This document shows positions 20,944-25,379 of a DNA stretch of 25,379 bases, piece after piece (the first letter of the stretch is position 1; every line of letters begins with the position of its first letter). The notes under the pieces are model-generated. The model saw only the letters and a program-made list of their open reading frames with translations, was not told the DNA's origin and made no database searches. The translations under genes were made by a program, and so were the position numbers. The stretch comes from Pleurotus ostreatus/Saccharomyces cerevisiae fusant (taxonomy: Eukaryota > Opisthokonta): NCBI GenBank assembly GCA_024196135.1, contig JAMQCK010000379.1:1-25379 (forward strand), written 5' to 3'.

Positions 20944-21498
20944 TATCATGCGAGGGGAGCGTGGTTGTGGTATTAGATAGTGTTTGCAATGGCAGCCACC
21001 TGCAAGTGTGCGCCCGCGTGTGAGGTGTGGTGTTGTTTGGAGTTGCTTTTTGTGGCGTTGCAACGTGGTAAGTCTGGCTTGTGATACGCATCCATGTAGT
21101 CCACCCGTCCCACATGCGTCGTTGTTTCTTACGCTCCTCGCGCTGTCCTCTTTCAATCGAATAATCGGTAAATAATGCAAGGCTTATCCCGTCCGCAAAC
21201 CCCTTGTCTGTCGCCGTCTACGACGACCAGGCACTCGGGACCTTTTCCATATCTGGCAACAGATCTCACTGCTCCTGCGCGTTCCGTGCGTGCGGACCAT
21301 CAGACTTCCATATGGCAGCTGGGGCGTACCATCCCCCGATATTTGAATTTTCGGCTTTGCGGTCTTCATCTATCGGCCTTCCCCCTGTCGAGGGCAAATA
21401 AAATTGAGCTTTCCGGTACGTCCCTTGCTCTCCGCCCTCTTCCCGCCCGTCGACCCTCACCCCTCTTCGAGAATCCTTCTTCATATATCGCCTTCACG
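20944..21498 (+). other. Intergenic region between the helicase and the NTase-like gene
   Basis: These 555 bases hold the helicase 3' untranslated region and the promoter of the next gene. AT-rich sequence at 21161-21176 (AATAATCGGTAAATAA) could serve 3'-end formation. AAATAAAAT at 21396-21404 is about 95 bp before the next ATG and could act as its TATA element. I see no coding feature. Confidence 0.45.
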
Positions 21499-23649
21499 AT
21501 GATCTTGTGAGCCTGCGCCCGCTCTGCGCCTACCCTTCCTTACTGCGCACACCACAGACCGGATCCATGCGACGTCCCCATTTGCTCGTGCTTGGACACC
21601 AAGGACCTGATCAGCTACAGCCAGGCGTCTAGAGATACCCGTCGCTCCGCGGCCACGTACGGACGGCAGGCCTTTCAGATTCGGCATTCCCTTGTCAAGT
21701 TTATGGCGGAGGACGACGTGCGTTCCTTCCGCGAGGTCATGCGTCGTACGGGGACCGTCATAACCGGCTCCGTCGTCGTCCACTTCTTCGCGCGCACTTC
21801 CGTGGGCGACGCCGACCTCGACCTCGTCGTCGAATGGAGCCATTCCGCGGAGCTATTTGCATTCATCCGGACTTTGGGGTACGCCTATGCGCCCCGCCCC
21901 ACTCAAGAGAACAGCACGGTGTCTGCAGTGAAGTACGCCCGTCTTCGCTACACTTTCCGCGATCAATACCTCAGCGCTCTTCCCAATACCATTCTCGACG
22001 TCCTGTCTTTCGTTCGCGGCTCCACCGTCATTCGAGTGATCATCCCCGACTTCAGCGCTATGGATACCATTCTCTCCTTTCACTCCAGTACGTGGTCTAT
22101 ACCCGCCGCGTGGACACCGACTGACCTTCATACTTGCAGCCCCGACAATGAACGCGATTACCTTCCGCGCCGCCTACAGCCTCTATCCCCGCAACACCTT
22201 CATTCGTTCCGTTGGCGTCTGCTTCCGCCACAACAACCATGTCGACACGTACAAGAGGCGGGGCTGGACGATGGAGTCCTCGGCTTCGGGGAGGCTGCGT
22301 CGGGAACTTGGAGAAGAGGTAAATGCGCCCATCCGATTCGTTGGCGACATCAACACCTGGACCATTGACCTTGACGATCGGTACGTTGCACTTGCTCGTT
22401 CTTCTAAGCGCCACTCATGTTGCCTTAAGCCCTTCGCGCTTCCTCGATACGTTCTTGTTCAACTCCTGGGAGCTGCGCTGGGCCGGTCGTTGCAACTGGT
22501 GGATTATGCCGCGTATCGAGAGCGCTAGCTACATCGGCAACAATTGGTGGCCTCAAAATCGAACCTTCGCTGACTGTGACCTCCTTGGAGCATTCATGCT
22601 TGAGCTGATGCGCAATCAGCCCAGGTTTATAAGGTGCGTAGCGGCAACGCCGTCGCCCTCGGCTCGCGCTCACACTTCGTTTGTAGGCAGACCGATGAGG
22701 ATGTTCTGAGGTCTATCCTACTCAGTGCTAGGGATATGTTGTTCGTTTTTAGACCTCCTTGCGTCACCGACACCACGTTCATGCCGGAGTGGGATGTGCA
22801 TCGTCCTTCCCGCCTCCCTGTTGTGACCGCCCCCTGCGCAAGACTAGTCGAAGAAGCGGACCCCGAGGTATGACTCCTTATGTCCTCCCATCTGCGGTGC
22901 ATGCTCAGGACAGCACATTCAGCCCGAAGATGAGCCACAGGATGCGAATACGACCTCCCCACAGACCGGCGTTGCGGCGGAGCCTGCCGCGGAGGGCCCC
23001 TCCCTGGCCGCCGCCAACACTGATTCGCCTCGCGCTTCTAAACCCGGTGACGATGATGTCGTCCACGATGCCCTTGTACTTCCACCCACCCCTGCTTGCA
23101 CACGTTACTGACGCTCCTACCAGAACACCCTCACAATTGGCGACAGTTCAACGTCGCCCCCGCCGACAGACGGCAGTTCGAACTCCGAAGCCTCCATTAC
23201 AAACGCCGAGTACATTCCAGAAGTACGCGCCCAACCCTCCGCTAGTAGTTCCGTCGTTGATGTCTGCTTAGGACGGCCTCGCTGGCGCCGATGCGTCGTC
23301 TGAGGCTGGAGGCTCGCTCGATGGTTCAATCGGAGCAGGCAGCGACGAGCATAGCAGTACGCAGGTAATCCTTCTTTCAACCTCAAGGCCACGTTCTGTG
23401 CTAACGTTTGAGCAGAATCGCCTCTTGGGCCTCGATGGCAGTTTCTACTCCGGTGCTCACACTGGTGATAACGCCTACGATGATGCGGATTATGTCTCTG
23501 ATCAGGATGATGTACGCCCCTCTTCCTCGTTCTTCCATCTCATGCTGACATATATACAGATTTTATACGACAGCGACGATACCCAATCATCTTGGTCCGT
23601 CTCCTCCTTGTCGGACGACCAACCTCCTCTGAAGCGCATGCGGACGTGA
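21499..23649 (+). CDS. Nucleotidyltransferase-fold-like protein with acidic tail, 10 exons
   Basis: Exons: 21499-21506, 21558-22087, 22140-22380, 22430-22633, 22687-22867, 22923-23075, 23124-23222, 23272-23364, 23416-23511, 23560-23649. The coding length is 1,695 nt, 564 aa, with no internal stop. The first exon is only 8 nt; the start is the ATG whose splice joins it to the long second exon. Residues 70-95 (VITGSVVVHFF, then DADLDLVVEW) show the GS plus DxD signature of the polymerase-beta-like nucleotidyltransferase fold (G73, S74, D89, D91). A downstream block with ILSFHSTPTMN and YSLYPRNTF matches, in my memory, a multicopy agaricomycete family of unknown role. The third acidic residue is not obvious: the expected strand reads VIRVII. 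So activity is doubtful. From about residue 390 the chain is a Ser/Asp/Glu-rich tail, ending in a basic KRMRT. Confidence 0.75.
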
Positions 23650-25030
23650 TCGGGCGGGTGCCCCTTCTTATAGGCTACATATGATCATCCATGCTATGTA
23701 TATGACCTTACCTAGTCCTATTGAACTCCGTCCGTCGTCGAAAGCATTTCCAGGCGGGACGCTTGGAAATTCTTTCCTAATCTGTTCGTGGGATAGTGAT
23801 TATATAAGCTGATCACAAAGAAAAATTGCATTGCGCTTCCTTTCATCCGTCATCTGCCATGTCCCTCGCACGCCCGTAGTCCGTCCCTTCCTGTCCCTTG
23901 CCTCGCGACCACGACGCTCACCTTCGTCTGTCGGCCGCGCTGTTTCAAGACGCCTCACCGGCTGCCTGCGTTCTACGGCTCACGATCGTTACGGGGAAAA
24001 CCCGCGCGCGTTTCTCGCCAATGCCACCTCCGCAGTAGCGAGACATGGATAGTTACGCGCGCGAATTCACCGGTTAACAGTACACGATCTCGCCTCCTCG
24101 GTGCGCGACATCGTCCATCTCCGTTGTCCTAATCTCACGCCCTCTTTTCAGCTCCGATCGCCATGGCATAGCAAAGACAACGAACGCTACCCCGTCACTG
24201 GCTCCCTGACGGCAGCCCTACATGCCCTCTAGGCGGTCTTGGTACCCGCCGCTCCTCCCTTCATCGTGCTTTGGTTTTCGGTAAGTTTGTGCGCCATTAT
24301 GGTCGACGGTCCCTACCTCCATCGCCCGCCTCCCGACTTCTCCCCGTCTCCCGACTTCTCCCCGTCTCCCGACTTCTCCCCGCCTCCCCACCCATTCTTG
24401 CTGTGCTTCACTTCAGGTCCGCCTCGCGACCTTCCACGCGCTGACATGGTGACCACAGAACCCTGCAGTCTCGACAAGCTAATCGTCGGGATGGCTTATC
24501 TGGGGATGTGGACACCTCGTTAGCCTGCCATACTGGTGGCGATCACTTTGCTGACCGTAGCTCGTGATAAATGGGTGCGTACTTATCGTATCACACTTCT
24601 GTACATGCTCACGTCGACCTTGCGCTTAACAGAATCTTCAACGCAGATGTGGGTCGCCTCGCCCCACCGCTTACGTGCTGTGAAGCGGCCGTGTCGACTC
24701 GCGGGCACCATCATCGCGGACTCCGCAATTGTATCATCGCTCGACCCGCGATCTATTTCCTGTCATTCACCAGTGCCGTCTCCTTACATGCGTCACAAGC
24801 GCCCGATCCTCCGCCTTCTGATGCACCCTTCGTGCAACCGCGTCGCCCCCGTGACATGCCCGCCGACTTCGCCGCTGAGGTTGATACGTAGTTCTCCTGG
24901 GTTGTAGCACACGTAGAGTATCACATGTTGGATACCTTCCCTTGCTTCAATTTATATCTATCAAATTCATTTAACACCGTTGTGACACTCTCGTATGTGA
25001 GAACAATGGATTCAATTGAAACTAACTATC
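23650..25030 (+). other. 3' subterminal region without a supported gene
   Basis: These 1,381 bases follow the last cargo stop codon. There is a clear TATATAA at 23801-23807, 58 bp before an ATG (23859) that meets a stop after six codons. A 7-bp inverted repeat, ATTTCCA/TGGAAAT, is at 23746-23752 and 23764-23770. A stop-free stretch of about 50 codons ends at 24233 (reading LASSVRDIVHLRC). The three-unit tandem repeat is at 24332-24385, and the 10-bp palindrome TTCAATTGAA at 25011-25020. Together these suggest either a decayed gene or a non-coding transcript; no intact frame can be built. The last ~130 bases are AT-rich. Confidence 0.45.
24332..24385 (+). repeat. 18-bp tandem repeat, three copies
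   Basis: The unit CCCGACTTCTCCCCGTCT starts at 24332, 24350 and 24368. The third copy differs by one base (GCCT for GTCT). It is pyrimidine-rich and lies in the non-coding 3' part of the element. A GTAAGT at 24280 and a TTCAG ending near 24418 could bracket it as an intron of a decayed gene. Confidence 0.85.
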
Positions 25031-25066
25031 GCAGGTCTCGTACATGCCCTAGGGCCAGTTACCTAG
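25031..25066 (+). repeat. Helitron 3' terminus: inverted repeat, palindrome and CTAG end
   Basis: GCAGGTCTCGTA at 25031-25042 pairs exactly with 318-329 at the 5' end. Three bases later comes the palindrome GCCCTAGGGC (25046-25055), able to form a short hairpin. A 7-base spacer follows, then CTAG at 25063-25066 and host T. A hairpin about 10-12 bases before a CTRR end is the classical Helitron transposition terminator, so the arrangement fits the family closely. The stem is short, as the palindrome leaves little loop. Confidence 0.85.
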
Positions 25067-25379
25067 TTTCCTCATACAATCCAGGCGGGATCGGAATATT
25101 ACGCTCGACCCAAGGTTTGTGGGGTACGACCGGAATAGAGACCGGAGGAAAGAAGTCCTCTCGGAAACTTCCTCGCTGCTCGTCATTCCAGGCGAAGGTT
25201 TTATTGTGTACGCACATCATCCAATCGAAGACCTTGTATTCCTCGAGGTTGAGCACGTCGCCATGTAATTTATGCGATTGTTCCCGACGCTCTGCCGTGT
25301 AGCGACCAGTGGGCGTGAAGTCGGGTGGATGTGTAGGTAATTGTGGCATGTCCTGCTCCGGATCACCTAGGATATGGCG
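25067..25379 (-). mobile_element. Ty3/Gypsy pol, linker before reverse transcriptase (interrupted)
   Basis: On the minus strand the frame is open from the window end (25379) down to 25067. It reads the conserved linker between protease and reverse transcriptase of agaricomycete Gypsy elements: NKTFAWNDEQRGSFREDFFPP, shown here only in part, then PWVERNIPIPPGLYEE. The frame breaks at the inserted element and continues at base 316. Protease and gag would lie beyond the right edge of the window. There is no stop or frameshift in the visible part. Confidence 0.93.

Larger units (their letters stand above)
317..25066 (+). mobile_element. Giant Helitron (24,750 bp) with Rep/helicase and five other genes
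   Basis: The limits come from the interrupted Gypsy pol frame. Host base A316 and host base T25067 rejoin to restore an Ile codon in frame, with no target duplication. The 3' end reads CTAG before host T, and the palindrome GCCCTAGGGC lies 7 nt upstream of CTAG. A 12-bp inverted repeat is at the 5' end and subterminal at the 3' end. The plus-strand gene 12551-20943 carries HUH, two-tyrosine and PIF1-helicase motifs, so its orientation agrees with the 3' hairpin. Because host TTT follows the site, the exact cut could shift by up to 2 bp (starts 317-319, ends 25066-25068) without changing the length. The 5' end is TTACGAG and not the usual TC. Cargo is the five spliced genes listed separately. 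Confidence 0.88.

Noticed and set aside
24536..24907. Possible spliced small gene near the 3' end (donor GTGCGT near 24573, acceptor near 24630)
   Set aside because: No start-to-stop model could be built and no motif was seen. Kept only as part of the subterminal region.
317..25066. Alternative explanation as a DDE transposon, Crypton or Starship-like element
   Set aside because: No DDE transposase or tyrosine recombinase motifs were seen, there is no target duplication, and the CTAG end, hairpin and Rep/helicase fit a Helitron.

Overview
The window reads as nuclear DNA of a basidiomycete fungus, most likely an agaricomycete. I infer this from dozens of very short introns (44-64 bp, GT..AG, with CTNA-type branch sites), from the style of the Ty3/Gypsy polyprotein at both edges, and from protein families I know mainly from Agaricomycetes. 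I see no rRNA, tRNA or CRISPR array.

The whole window is one nested-transposon event. Bases 1-316 and 25067-25379, both minus strand, are two pieces of one Ty3/Gypsy pol frame. The right piece is the conserved linker before the reverse transcriptase; the left piece is the start of the reverse transcriptase. If bases 317-25066 are removed, the pol frame closes without loss or gain, and the junction codon is a plain ATC (Ile) at the expected place. This gives the ends of a 24,750-bp insertion independently of any transposon model. The insert has Helitron features: it sits between host A and T with no target duplication, its 3' end is CTAG with a short palindrome 7 nt upstream of it, and it carries a plus-strand Rep/helicase gene. 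A 12-bp inverted repeat (318-329 with 25031-25042) is terminal on the left and subterminal on the right.

Six intact spliced genes lie inside. In order they are: a JmjC-like protein (1101-4349, minus), a DEDDy 3'-5' exonuclease (4945-6207, plus), an unrecognised 362-aa protein (6557-7793, minus), an unrecognised 22-exon protein (8634-12185, plus), the Rep/PIF1-type helicase (12551-20943, plus), which ends in a cysteine-peptidase-like domain, and a nucleotidyltransferase-fold-like protein (21499-23649, plus). I derived each exon model by hand. Every model gives a coding length divisible by three with no internal stop, so the cargo looks young or selectively maintained. About 1.4 kb with no convincing gene, one 18-bp tandem repeat and AT-rich sequence lie before the 3' end.

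How the genes work together is inference. The helicase protein would nick, unwind and transfer the element. The exonuclease could process DNA ends. The JmjC-like, nucleotidyltransferase-like and peptidase-like functions could act on host chromatin, nucleic acid or protein tagging. Whether the set is a conserved cargo of a giant Helitron lineage or a one-off capture of host genes cannot be decided from this window.
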